Shown: positions 22,801 to 34,800 of the stretch, piece by piece
Layout: each line of letters starts with the position of its first letter
Numbering within the stretch: position 1 is the stretch's first letter
NCBI GenBank assembly: GCA_017590115.1
Contig: JAGGNK010007115.1
Span: forward strand, 1,161,796 to 1,225,795
Source of the DNA: Montifringilla adamsi
Taxonomy: Eukaryota > Chordata > Aves > Passeriformes > Passeridae
Direction: 5' to 3'
DNA length: 64,000 nucleotides
The notes under the pieces: generated by a model
The model's database searches: none
The model's input: only the letters and a program-made list of their open reading frames with translations
Told to the model about the DNA's origin: nothing
Program-made: the position numbers and the translations under genes

Positions 22801-25800
22801 CAGGGGCAGCCACAGCCTCTCTGGGCACCTGTGAGGGCCTCCTCACCCTCACAGGGAAGAATTAGTCCCTTTCCCAAGGAAATTTCTATAGGAGAAAGGA
22901 AACTTCCTTTCCCATTCTTTTGCAATCCCAGCTCTTCACATGCCACGGGCTCTGCCCTCATTTTACCCAGAGAGCTCCCTAAGAGCCAGGGCTCACTTTG
23001 ACTGTCAACAGTTCCTCTCTTCTCACCTTCCAAGTTCTTTTAGGGGAGGATTTTTTCAGGGCACGTTGTTTATGTCCCACGAATCCCAACGCCGAGTGCG
23101 CCCGCACAGTTCTGTCAGGAACATCCATCGTGGTGCAGTTGGCAATTGGAGATGGGCTGGAAGTGGAAACTCTTACAGCCTGGGTTTGAAACCAGAGCTG
23201 TGGGATGAAAAGAAAAAAATGAAATTGATAGTCTTTCAAGGACATTCCGTACTATCTGGTTTCCATGCAGGAGCACAAAACAATGCTTCCAGTGTCGCAG
23301 GAAATCTGCAGATACTGGCGGGGTGAGCGGGGCTCCGGCGCGGTGCTGGGGAATATTTATCCCCTTTTAAGAGTCTGCCATGTTAAACAGCGTCTTCATT
23401 ACTGTCTTTGAATTCATAACACTAATTATGCCAGGGCAGAGGGCTCAGTCCAGTGCTGGACAAGCCCCTTTCCTCAGGGATTAAAGGAATTTAGACAGCA
23501 CAGGAGTCAGAGTTCAGCTGCTGTTGTGTCTGAGCCACCGGTGCCTCTAGAGCTCTGCGAGTGCTCTGCCAGGAAGGTGTGGTGGATGTCTGGAGATGTG
23601 CAGTTAGATTCCAGCTGGAAGCCTGGAGCAACGTGCTGCTCCCTGGAAAAGGTGGTTCTTGCATCCCCACCTGGCAGCACAAGCAGGGTTGGCTGGGAAC
23701 TCAGCACCAGGGACCAGAGGGACATTTCAGAAGTCATTTATGTTATTAAAAAGTGTAAATAAATAATCCAGAACAACCTAGATCAGCCCAACTTGGTGTT
23801 GGGTGGCTCTTGCAAACCACTGGTGGAACTGGGCAGTGTCAGAGCAGAGATGCAGCTTAAATCTGACCCCAAATCCTTTGGGAATCCCTTCCTGCTGTTT
23901 CTTAGCACAGACTGGGCTGGTGCAGAGCAGTTCTTCCCTGCAGCACCAGGTGCTGGGGTGTGTCTGGGTTTTGGTGTCAGACCTTCTGATGGAGCTTCTT
24001 GCCTTCCCAGGTGTTCATCAAGAGGGGAGGAGTCCCCATTGTGTCCCTGGAGTGCATTTCCTGCAAGGCTCAGTCTGTCTACGAGGTCAGCAAGAGCTCC
24101 TACGTGTACCTGGAGGGCACCTGCCAGAACTGTCACAACGACTCCAAGCTTGGGGTAAAGTCACGAGGCTTTGCTTCACCTTTGGGGGGCTCTGGGAGAG
24201 GGGGCAGGCAGAGAGGTGGAAAGGGAAGTGAAGTCCTGGACCTAAATTGCAGTAGAGACAAGGAGGGGAAGCAGTGCCTGGCCACAAGCAGGAGCAGGTG
24301 GGCCTGGCTGGGTCCTTGTGGGGTCATTCTAAGTCAAAGCCATGAGTGGCCAGGTCTTTCCACACAAAAATCACTTTTTTTTTCCTATAAGAGATAGGTA
24401 AAGTGTTTTTTCTCCCTGCTGGTTGGCATTTTGCCCATTATTCTGGTGGTTGAAGCAGAGGTGGTTCAGTCTCTCCTCTTGTGCCTCTTCCCCTGCAGCC
24501 TGTGGAGTGAAGCTGCTCTCAGAACTAGAAGTCCTTTTGCTTCCAGCAAGCCCAGCGTGTCCTTGCCTGGCATTTTCTGCCTGGTTATCTCACTGTTTCT
24601 CCTGTTATCACAATCGTAGGTTTGTGCTATTAACAGTAACCACCCAGGCCATGTTCAGCTTGAAGCACATAAAACACGGTATCCCGTGGAGACTCCACCA
24701 GTCCTTCATTTATTTCCTGTGTTTTGTACTCTGTATTATGAAATATTCTGTTGGAGGGTGATGTAATTCCAGAAACTAAAGTAGATCTCACAGTGGAAAT
24801 ATTCCCACCAGACATTTTGGAAAGGTTCCAGTTCTTGTTGCTGTAGCACACAAGACTAAAGCTGAATTATCAACTGCAAATTTGGCAGACGCTCCCACTA
24901 GAAATCTGTTACTTTTTATAAAAGACTCAATCTGAAAACATTTTAAGGACATAACTTCAGCTTCAAACCAAACCTGTCGTGTCTTTTCCCCGTCCATCCC
25001 TGCAGAGGTGGGCAGCTCACAGCTTTAAGAACAAGTCCCTGGTCCTGGACAAAACCACCACGTCCACCGGCGACACGGGGATGAACCTGGTGCTGAGGCC
25101 AGGAGCCCTGAGGAATGGCGAGGGCTACACCTTCACCCTGCACATCACAGACCTGACCACGGGCGAGGAGGGCTTTGCCTCCATCGACCTGCTGCCCAAC
25201 CAGCCCCCCGTGGGGGGGTCCTGCCGCCTGTCCCCCGAGGGACCCCTCAGGGCGCTGGAGACCAAGGTGCACTTCGAGTGTGCAGGTGAGAGCACCTGCC
25301 AGCCCCCCTGCTCCTCATCACGGAGCTTCCCTTCACCCCAAACTCCTGCCCCGGGGTGCTGCTGGCCAGGGCTGGGCTCAGCAGTGCTTTGGACCACGAG
25401 CAGCTTTGTGTTGCCCGAATTGTGGAGCTCCCGAACTCCCCAGAGCGGGCAGGCAGTTTAAAAATTCCTAACTCGTGTAGGTGTGTGGTGATATCTGGGC
25501 CAGGCCACTTCTTGTGGAAGGGACTGGGTATTTCAGTGCGGGAAAAAGAAGATGGTGCCCAAAACTGAGTCACAGTATGTGGGAAGAATCAAAAGACAGA
25601 GCAGTGGGGCCGTGTCTGCTGTGTGGGCTGGATGTTCCCATCAGAGCCACCTTCCCAACCAGCTGCAGAGACAGCAACAGTGAGCCCAGCTTTGGAAAAG
25701 TGGCCTGGCTGGTGTCCCGTAGCCTTGGGCCAAGGACTAAGTGCCTCTGGAAACCAGATTTCCCCAAATGATCAGTGGTAGAGATTAGAGCTGTTTGTGC

Positions 25801-28800
25801 ACAGTGCCGGGAAGCCACGCTGGGAGGGGATGAGCCCTGCTGCTTCCAGGGGGCTGGGCACCAGAGTGGGGGAGCAGCAGAAACGTGTTCAGGGTCATGG
25901 GGGTCTAACTTTGGTGTGTTTTGAGCTATCCAGAATAATGCTGGAATCAATTCCTCTTTGGAATGGTGAGAATTTCAGCCCTCAGTGGTTGTTTGTAAGC
26001 TGAAGTGACAGACACAGTGGCAGTGCCAGCACCTTCACTGGGGCTCACTGGCAAACACACAGTGAATTTCCCAACTGCCCAGCTCCCATGAAGCTCCCAA
26101 TAATTCCTGGCAGCTCCAGGGAAACCTTTGTGCAGGCTTTATCCTGGACCCAGCTGTTTCTGAGATGCTGAACTGCCAGAGGCTGGACCTCTGTCTAAAG
26201 TCAGGCTTTGCAGGGCTTTTACAGAAACTGGCTTTTGTCAGTGCTGTTCCCACTCCCAGCAGAGTTATTCCCCCTTTTTATTTTGATCATGAATTTTTCA
26301 TAATCCCTTTAAATGTTACAGAGCCCAAACACCCGAGGAGAAACCCCTAAACATCACAAAAATTCAGAGGGAACGAAGGCACCCATCCAGCCTGGTGGGA
26401 GTCCTTGAGCTGTCCTCATTCTGGGGACAGTCTGCCAGAGCAGGGGACCCTGGCTGGGACAGCAGGTCCATCAGAGGATCCTGGAATGGTTTAGAGCGAT
26501 CTTCAAAGCCCATCTTACCCCTTGCCAGGACACCTCCCACTAGTCCAGGTCGCTCCAAACCCCATTTGTGCTGCAGGGCTGAGCAGGATGGGCCTCCCCA
26601 GGGCAAGGGCAGGGGCAAGGGCAGTGCCAGCTCCTCTGGGGCAATGTCAGAGCTCTGTGGGCTCTCCTTGCAGGCTGGCGGGACACGGAGGACACGGAGG
26701 GGCCGCTGGTGTTCATCCTGCTGGCCTCGCGCCGCCGGCCCGGCCACTTCCACGAGTTCTGCGTGTACAAGGGCAGCCGGGCCGAGCACGGCGCCTTCCT
26801 GCCCCCCGGCTTCCGCGAGAGCGGCTTCCAGGTGTCCGTGGCCGTGCTGGTGCAGGACCAGCTGGGAGCCACCGTGGTGGCCATCAACCGGTAAGAGGCT
26901 GCTGGGCTGGCCCCCAGTGCCCAGCCTCGGCTCCCCTCAGGTCCCTGTCCCGGTCCTGGGTGCAGGGATGGGCTCCTGGAAGGGGCTGTTGGCAGGAAAG
27001 GGAGGGGAGGCTCAGCAGAAGGGCACGCAGAGAGGTGCAGGCTTTGTGGATTGTTGCTTGGTGGGGAGGTTTTCTCAGGAGTTCACTGCTTTCGTAGAAT
27101 TGTGGAATTGTTAAGTGGGAAAATCACGGAGTCCCAAGGCTGGGCTAGTGAGGAGCCAGGCTGCAGGTCTGGGGTGTTTCTCGTGCAAATGGGGCACCAG
27201 GGCAGCAGCAGCAGTGCTGCCTTTGTGGGTCACCCACCTGCATCCCCTCCTGTCCCTTCCCAGCCCAGCCTGCACTTCAGCCAGATCCCTCTTTCCTTGC
27301 AGCTCCATGGAAATCGGCCTCCCCGAGGGCTTCCCCAGCCTCTCCCACTGGCTCTACAATCAGACTGACACCGTGCTCCAGGGCTTGGTGAAACAAGGGG
27401 ACCCTCAGCAGGTCATTGAGTACTCCCTGGCCCTCATCACCATCCTAAATGAGGTAACACAGCTCCTTCTGCCCAAGAGGGGCCTCCAGAAGTCCTTGCA
27501 ATCACCAGGAGAATTGTTGGGCCAGATTTTGTACAATGATCTCTGTAGGCAGGACAGGAATTTGGGGCTATATTCCTGTTTCCCTGCCCAGGAAGAGACT
27601 GCTGCACACCTGGAAGGCAGGCAGGGATGATCCCCGTGGGCACAGGCACCCTGCTTAGCAGGATAAGGACTGCACTCCAGGTACTAGTTAGCTGCTGAGT
27701 GCCAGGCTGTTAGGATAATTGCTTGGAGAGCAGAAGTGACACTGAGGAAGTTCTGCTGGAAAACCAGCTCATTAGATCCCTCTGGGGAGGAGCAGAGGCA
27801 GGAGATGGGGAGTGCAGGGAGCAGATGACTCCAGCTCAGCTCAGCAGCCTCTGAAACAGCTCCTGACTGTGTTACTCTCACTGCACCTTCCTCAGCTGCT
27901 GCTGTTGTGTTTTCCTCCCCAGTACGAGCGCTCCGTGCTGCTGGAGCCCGAGGCTGGCCAGGAGCTGGAGCTCCGCACCCGGACCCGCAACAACATCACG
28001 GAGACGCTGAACTCGCTGAAGGTGAACACGGTGGATGACATCCAGCAGATCTCAGCTGCCCTGGCCCAGTGCACGGTACGGCCTGGCCCCTCCTCAGCCT
28101 GCAGCTCCTCGCTCACCGCGCTCTCTGCACGCACACGGGGGTGCAGTGTCACTGTCCTCCCCCTCAGGGCTCCTGTGGTGACGTGCTGGGTGCTGCCAGC
28201 TCTGCCCCTGGCAGCTCTGTGCTGCTCCTCTGCTTGGCAGCTGCAGGAGAGGCCTCCACGGGCTGGAGAATTGGAGAACCATGGAATGGTTTGGGTTGGA
28301 AAAGGATCTTAAAGCTCATCCAGTGCCACCTCCTGCCATGGGCAGGGGCACCTTCCACAGTCCCAGGCTGCTCCCAGCCCCAATGTCCAACCTGGCCTTG
28401 GGCACTGCCTGGGATCCAGGGGCAGCCACAGCTTCTCTGGGAATCTGTGCCAGGGCCTGCCCACCCTCACAGGGAGCAATTCCTTCCCAATATCCAATTT
28501 AATCCACCTTCTTTCAGCTTAGAGCCATTCCCCATTGTCCTGTCCCTCCATCCCTTGTTCCCCGTCCCTCTCCAGCTCTCCTGGAGCCTTGAGGCACTGG
28601 AAGGGGCTCTGAAGTCTCCTCAGAGCCTTCTCTTTTCCAGGCTAGACACTCCCAGCTCTCCCAGAGCAGAGGGGCTCCAGAAACATTGGAATAAATTGCT
28701 GGGGGAGTCACAGAACCTGTGAGGACTGGCTGGGCTCACATCAGGAGTAACACAGGTGGAGCTGCTTTGGGCCAGGGGCCAGTGCCCAGATCTGATGCTC

Positions 28801-31800
28801 CTCCCAGCCCTGTTTCTGCCCTACAGGATGAGAAACCCCTCTCTGCCTTGCTCTGCTGCTCTCTGAGATCCAGGCAGTTTGCAGCCCCCATTCCCAGTGC
28901 TGGGGCTGGTGCCTGTGGATTTAGGAGGGAAAAAAGCCCAGTTAGGTAATGCACTTGTGCTTTGGTGCTCAACCAGGCTGCTCTGGCTCCTCCTCCCTCC
29001 CTCCCTAATCTTTATTTTGGGGACTGGTCAGGTTCCTTGGCCCTGGCTGTGCTTCCCCTGCAGCCAGGTCAGTGGTGGGCAGGCACTACATCCCACCCAC
29101 AGAGTCCTGAGCTGCTCCCTTCCCTGCTTCTGAGCCTGCAGACCTCAAAAATCCCTTTTTTCTGTTCCCCTCTGCCCAGGGTTTGGGGTTGAGCACATCC
29201 CATTCCATGCTGGAGCAGTTTGTTTCTGTCTCTCCCACCTCCTCCTGCCTCGTGACTTGGTTTTGCTGTGGGAGCTTAGGTCTAGAAATAGAATTTTTAT
29301 TCCATGGGGAAAGCTGACATTCCAGGATTACTCTGTGCTCTGGGCTGGAATGAAAAGCTTAGGAAAACAGTACTGCAGAAATTCCCAGGTGGCTGAGACA
29401 AGTGGAGCTCACACATTCCTTTCCTGCACAAGTGTCCATCAGGGCTGGTACATCTGTGATTTTACCTACAAGGGAGGGGAAAAATCAGAATTAGTTTCTC
29501 CTGGAGGGATAAAAAAAGAATCTTGGACTTTTTGGTTGATTCTCCTCCCTGAGTAGGAGCTGCCCTTGGGTGGTTCCTCCCCATAACCCAGTGTCTTCCC
29601 CACCTCCCTGATTCCTGACTCCGACTCACACAGTCTGTCCTGGCTTCTCAGAGCTTACAAATAAAGCAAAAAAGGGGGAATTCGAGACCTGCAAATGCTG
29701 TTTTGATTCTTCACCAAAACATATGGTGAATCACGGCTGAATCCTATGATGATTAAAAGAAAAAAGATGAATAAGAGCGAGGAAAGGGGTTGTAACAGCT
29801 TCCATGTGTTCCTCAGTCCCTCCCATCCAGCCCTGGAGAGTGCAGGAAGCTCCAGGCCATGGCTGGAACATTCTGTTTCTTGGACACATCTGGGAGCAGA
29901 GGGAGGGACATCCATCATGCCTGAGTGGCAGGGTTCCTCCCACAGCCTTCAGGAGGATTTGGACACTGAAATGGACTCAGTTGGGGCTGAATCCTGCTTC
30001 CATTGGAGGTCGTGGAGGGGATGGAGGAATCCCATCCAGCTCCTCCTGGTTGGTTGCTGTGTGTGGTCCCAGAGGGGAGGTGTGCCTGGTCCTCATGAGT
30101 GCACACCAGGGAGCAGGAATTTAGAATCACAGAGTCCTGGAATGGCTTGGGTTGGAAGGATCAGGTTGCTCCAAGCCCTGTCCAACCTGGCCTCGAACAG
30201 TTCCAGGGATGGAGCAGCCACAGCTTCTCAGGGCAACAATTTCCTCCCTTTATTCCTCTTCTCAACCCAAAAGCATCCTCTGCCAGGCATCCTCTGCCTG
30301 CCTGTACACTGTCACTTTGGAATGTCATGGGAGGCAGATGGAAGGGTCTTGGGGCCACCAGCAAGTTGCTGGCCACTGTCAGTGTGGGCAGGGCAGCCTC
30401 TGCTGGACCCTCTCAGGGGCACTTTAGAGGGAAAAAGTCTCCTGAGGACAGAGCCAGCTGGGCTTTCCCTGGGCTGCTCCTGCTCTGTCAGACGCTGGTC
30501 CCTTTGCAGGTGGTGAGCAAGGAGCTGGTGTGCAAGTCGTGCCTGACAAGGACCCTGAACAAGCTGGAGACCATGATGACCATTCTGCAAGGGGAGACCA
30601 CCCAGGGCACGGTGACACCGACCGGCATCGCCGACAACATCCTCAACATCACAGGTGAGCCTTGTGCTCTGGGTGGGGACAGGGGACAGGCTCAGGGGCA
30701 GGAGCAGGCTGAGGGGAGCTTTCAGGCTCCCTCCTCTGCCATTTGGGCTTTGCCCCAAATTTTTAGGAAGCTGCATCTGCCATTTGGAGTGTGGCATCCC
30801 AGCCCTCTCTCCTCCCTGCGCTTTTCCCAGGGTTGTCCTGGCTTTGGCAGCTGCTCTGTGGACATTTCCATCTGACAGTTGTTAATATAACCCACTAATA
30901 CTCCTAATAAACTCACTAATACACCAGGGGATTCTCTTTTTAGTAAACAATGAGTAACAGCTATGGCTTCCAGATGCTTGTCTTGCTGGTTTGAGTCCAA
31001 GGAGGCTGTCAAACCTCACTGGGGCATCTGGGAGCACTGTGTGGAAATTCCCACCTGGGTGACCTGGGGGGAAGCAGAGACACCTTCTCTGCACCCCTTG
31101 TTACCTCTGCACTCCTTTCTGAGCGTTGTGCACTTTGTAGTGCAAAAGCTTAGGAACATATGTTTGTTTTATCCATTCCCTCCCTGTCTCCTGAGCTGTG
31201 GTTCTCTTCGCTACACAGGAGGGAAATCAAGTGTGTGGTGATTAGGTATTCCTCACCAAACCTGGGAGGTGAGAGAGGCTGCAGGAACTGCTGACAGCTT
31301 TGCTTTTAGCTCTGGGCTATGAACACTCCAGTGGGGAAGGTCCTGTGGAGAAGAGCAGTGAGAAGACAGCAAGGAAAACCTTGTCTGATTGCTTTGGGAA
31401 GGTGTCAGGTGTTCTCCTGACTGTAGCACTTATCCAGGCTATTTACCACTTCCTCTTCATTTCTCTCCTGGCAGGTGACCTGATCCACCTTGTCAATACA
31501 GTTTCACAAGAATCCAAGCCCCAGGAGCTGCTGGCTGATTCCCACAATTTGCTGCTGGCTCCCAAAGCCTACAACCTGTCTTCCAGCCTGATGCGAATCC
31601 TCATGAAATCCCGGGTGCTGAACGAAGAGCCCCTCGAGCTGGTGGGAGGAGAAATTAAGGCCACAGGCAAGAGGTCTGACCCCTTTAACCTGCTCTGCTA
31701 CGAAAACACACCAAACTGCCAGTTCTCCATCCCCCAGGCCTTCAACTCCACCCTTTCCAACCTGACGGATGTCATCCAAGTCATGTTCCAGGTGGACTCC

Positions 31801-34800
31801 AATCCCTTCCCTTTTGGCTACATCAGCAACTACACCGTGTCCACCAAGGTGGCCTCCATGGAGTTCCAGACACACAACGGGGTGCAGATCCCCATAGGGA
31901 GCCTGGACTCTGAAAAAGCCATCACTGTGATGGTCTCAAACAGCACAGAGCCCGAAAATCTCGTGGCTGGCACTGAAGTCATCGAGGCAAGAACGTCTGT
32001 GAACCTGATTGTGATCATGGAGAGCAACAACAGGGAAGCAGGACTGCACTTTCAGCTCACCTACAGAGTCCTCAATGGTAGGGCAGACAAATCCATCTCT
32101 TTGTTAGTGGGAGAGGAGGGCTGGATGTGAGGGATAACCAGTTTGGGGCGATATGCTGGGTGGCAGCAGCAGGTTCCACAGTGCGTGGTCGAGGTTCTGG
32201 CTGTCCTGGACAATCTCCATGTCCAATGTCATCCTTGCTTGTGGATTCTGGCCCTGAGAAGCCTTTTGCGTTTCCCAGCCCTTCTGTTGAGCCACATTAG
32301 CTTCAGAAGGCATTGCCCAGTCCCTCTCCCAGGCAGGCCCAGTGGTATCCAGTGCTCAGGGATCCTCTGAGGTGTGCACTGAGGGAGCACAGTCTGGAGA
32401 AGCATCTCCCACAGCTCTCTGCATTCCTTCTTCCCTGAGCCCCAGTGCTGACAGCACGCCTGTGGTTGAGCCTGCCAGGGGTTTTTAAAGCCCTTTCTGT
32501 TCCTTCCCCTCCCCACAGAGCATTACCTGGCCAGTGAGCCCGAGCCCTTCATCATGGCCTATCTCCATCATGAGCCCGAGCCCAACGAGCACAACTGCTC
32601 TGCCTCCAAGAGAATCAGCCTGGACGCCCTGGCTGGAAGTGACCACAAGCTCTACACCTTCTTCACCTCACCCAGGTAAGAGCAGCCTCCCTGGTGGTCC
32701 CTGTCAGCCTCAGGCTGTGCTGTAGATGTGTGTGAGGGGTGCTCAGGTGGTCTGTGGAGCCCCTGAGTACCTGCACAGCCAAAGGGTGTAAATTACACCA
32801 CGTTCACTGGGCTTTTCCTCCTTTCTGAGTGCATCCCTGCCCTTGTGGCTGGAAGCTTTCCATGGGCACACCTCCACCAGAATGGGGCTGGTGTCCCTGC
32901 AGGAGGCAGGGGAGTCATCTCCTTGCTCTTTCCCTTCTCCAGAACGGATGACCCCATCCAGAAGTACTACCTGAACATCACCAACCACTTCAGCTGGTCA
33001 GCAGTGGAGGTGACCCTGGGGCTGTACACATCCCTGTGCCAGTACTTCAGCGAGCAGGAGAAGCGCTGGAAGACAGAAGGAATTGTCCCCCTGGAGGAGA
33101 CCAGGCCAGACCAGGCCGTGTGCTTGACCCAGCACCTCACAGCCTTTGGGGCCAGCCTGTTTGTGCCCCCAAACTCTGTCCAGTTCATCTTTCCTGTGAG
33201 TACAGCAAAGCAGAGACTGTGCAGTGCTGTCACACATAGGAAGGGTTGTTGTCACCTGGAGCAAAGCCGTAGGCTCCTGTTGGTTTCATGTCCAAGCTGG
33301 CACCAGCACAGGCATCTGGGAGCCTTTGGGAGGTGCAGACAGGCACAGCTCAGGGGAAGCTGTGTCCCCTGGCTGGGAATGCTGGCTGGAGACAAACCTT
33401 TGCAGATGGCTTTAGTCCTTGGCCCGGACACCTCAGACTGTGTCTACACAGTGTGTCTGCATCTTAGGGAGATGCCAAAGGTTCCTCCCAGCTGTCACCC
33501 AGCACTGTTTGATCCCAGGGAGCTGCACCTGCCAGCTGCTCCCTGCTTCCCAGGAGCATCCAGCTCTTCCTGGCTGTGTCCCTGTGACGTGAGCAGGAGC
33601 AGGGAGCTCCTGGCAGCTGCTGCTGCCGGCTCTGCAGGGCCACGGCTGTGAGCGGGGCCACGGCCAGGAAGGAGGCAGGGAATGGGAACAGGATCCTCCT
33701 GGCCTTGCCTTTCAACACTTTTCTCTTCTGCAGGCTCCAGGCCCAGGGCTGAACTACATCGTGCTGCTGACGTGTGCTGTGTGCTTTGTCACCTACTCGG
33801 TGGCCGCGCTGATCGTGCACAAGCTGGACATGATCGACATGAGCCGCGTGGGGGTGATCCCCTTCTGCGGCAAGAACGGGATGTACAAATACGAGATCCT
33901 GGTGAAAACGGGCTGGGGCAGAGGGTCAGGTGAGCCCACAGCCTGCTCCCGTGCCTGGTTCCCAGGGGGACCACCTGTAGTTCACCTGAGGTCCCACCTC
34001 AGCACGTCGCGCTCTGAATGCTCCCCGCAGGGCCCAGAGCTGAGCCGCAGCTTCAGGCCAGGGCTTCCCACAGCATTCCCAGGTTTTATTGTGTGATGAT
34101 GGGGCAGGTCAAGAGAATGGTTTGGGTTAGAAGGTTCCTCAAAAACCTTCTGGTTCCAAACTCCTGACATGCGCCAGGATACCTTCCACTAGCCCAGGCT
34201 GCTCCACCACTGGATGTTGTGGTGGGACATGCAATTGCTGCTGGAAGGAACCACCCAGGAGAGGAATTCCCCTGTCCTGCCTTCCTTGCCTGGGCTGTGG
34301 TTGCAGAGACAGAGGTTGTTCCTCACTTCTGACCCGCTCCTCCCCAGCTGCCCCTTTGGATGGCTCCTTTTGCTGTCCTGCAGGATCCATCACTTTGTTC
34401 TGAATCCTTCCCAGCAGCAGGCAGGCACAAAGTCTGGCTTCTCTTCACGGGCTGGGTTTGTAGATAGAGCTGTCACAGGCAGGGCTGGGGAACAGCTGCA
34501 CCTCGGGTGGGCTTCCCTGAGGGAGCCCCTTCCTTCCCTGCAGGCACCACGGCCCACGTGGGCATCGCCCTGTACGGGGTGGACAACAAGAGTGGCCACA
34601 GACACCTGGACGGGGACAACGCCTTCCACCGCAACAGCCTGGACGTGTTCCAGATCGCCACGGAGCGCAGCCTGGGCAGCGTCTGGCGCATCCGCATCTG
34701 GCACGACAACAAAGGTGGGACAGCGAGGGGCCTGGACAGGGGAGCTGGCCCGTGGTGACCCCTGGAATGGGGGGACACTGTGGGGGGACTTACAGACTGG

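Noticed and set aside
28069..28722. 217-codon open frame after exon 21
   Set aside because: Runs through intron 21 and a CR1 fragment in a frame unrelated to PKD1.
31300..31474. In-frame extension upstream of PKD1 exon 23
   Set aside because: Open by chance; a proper tcctggcag acceptor at 31474 and homology place the exon start at 31475.
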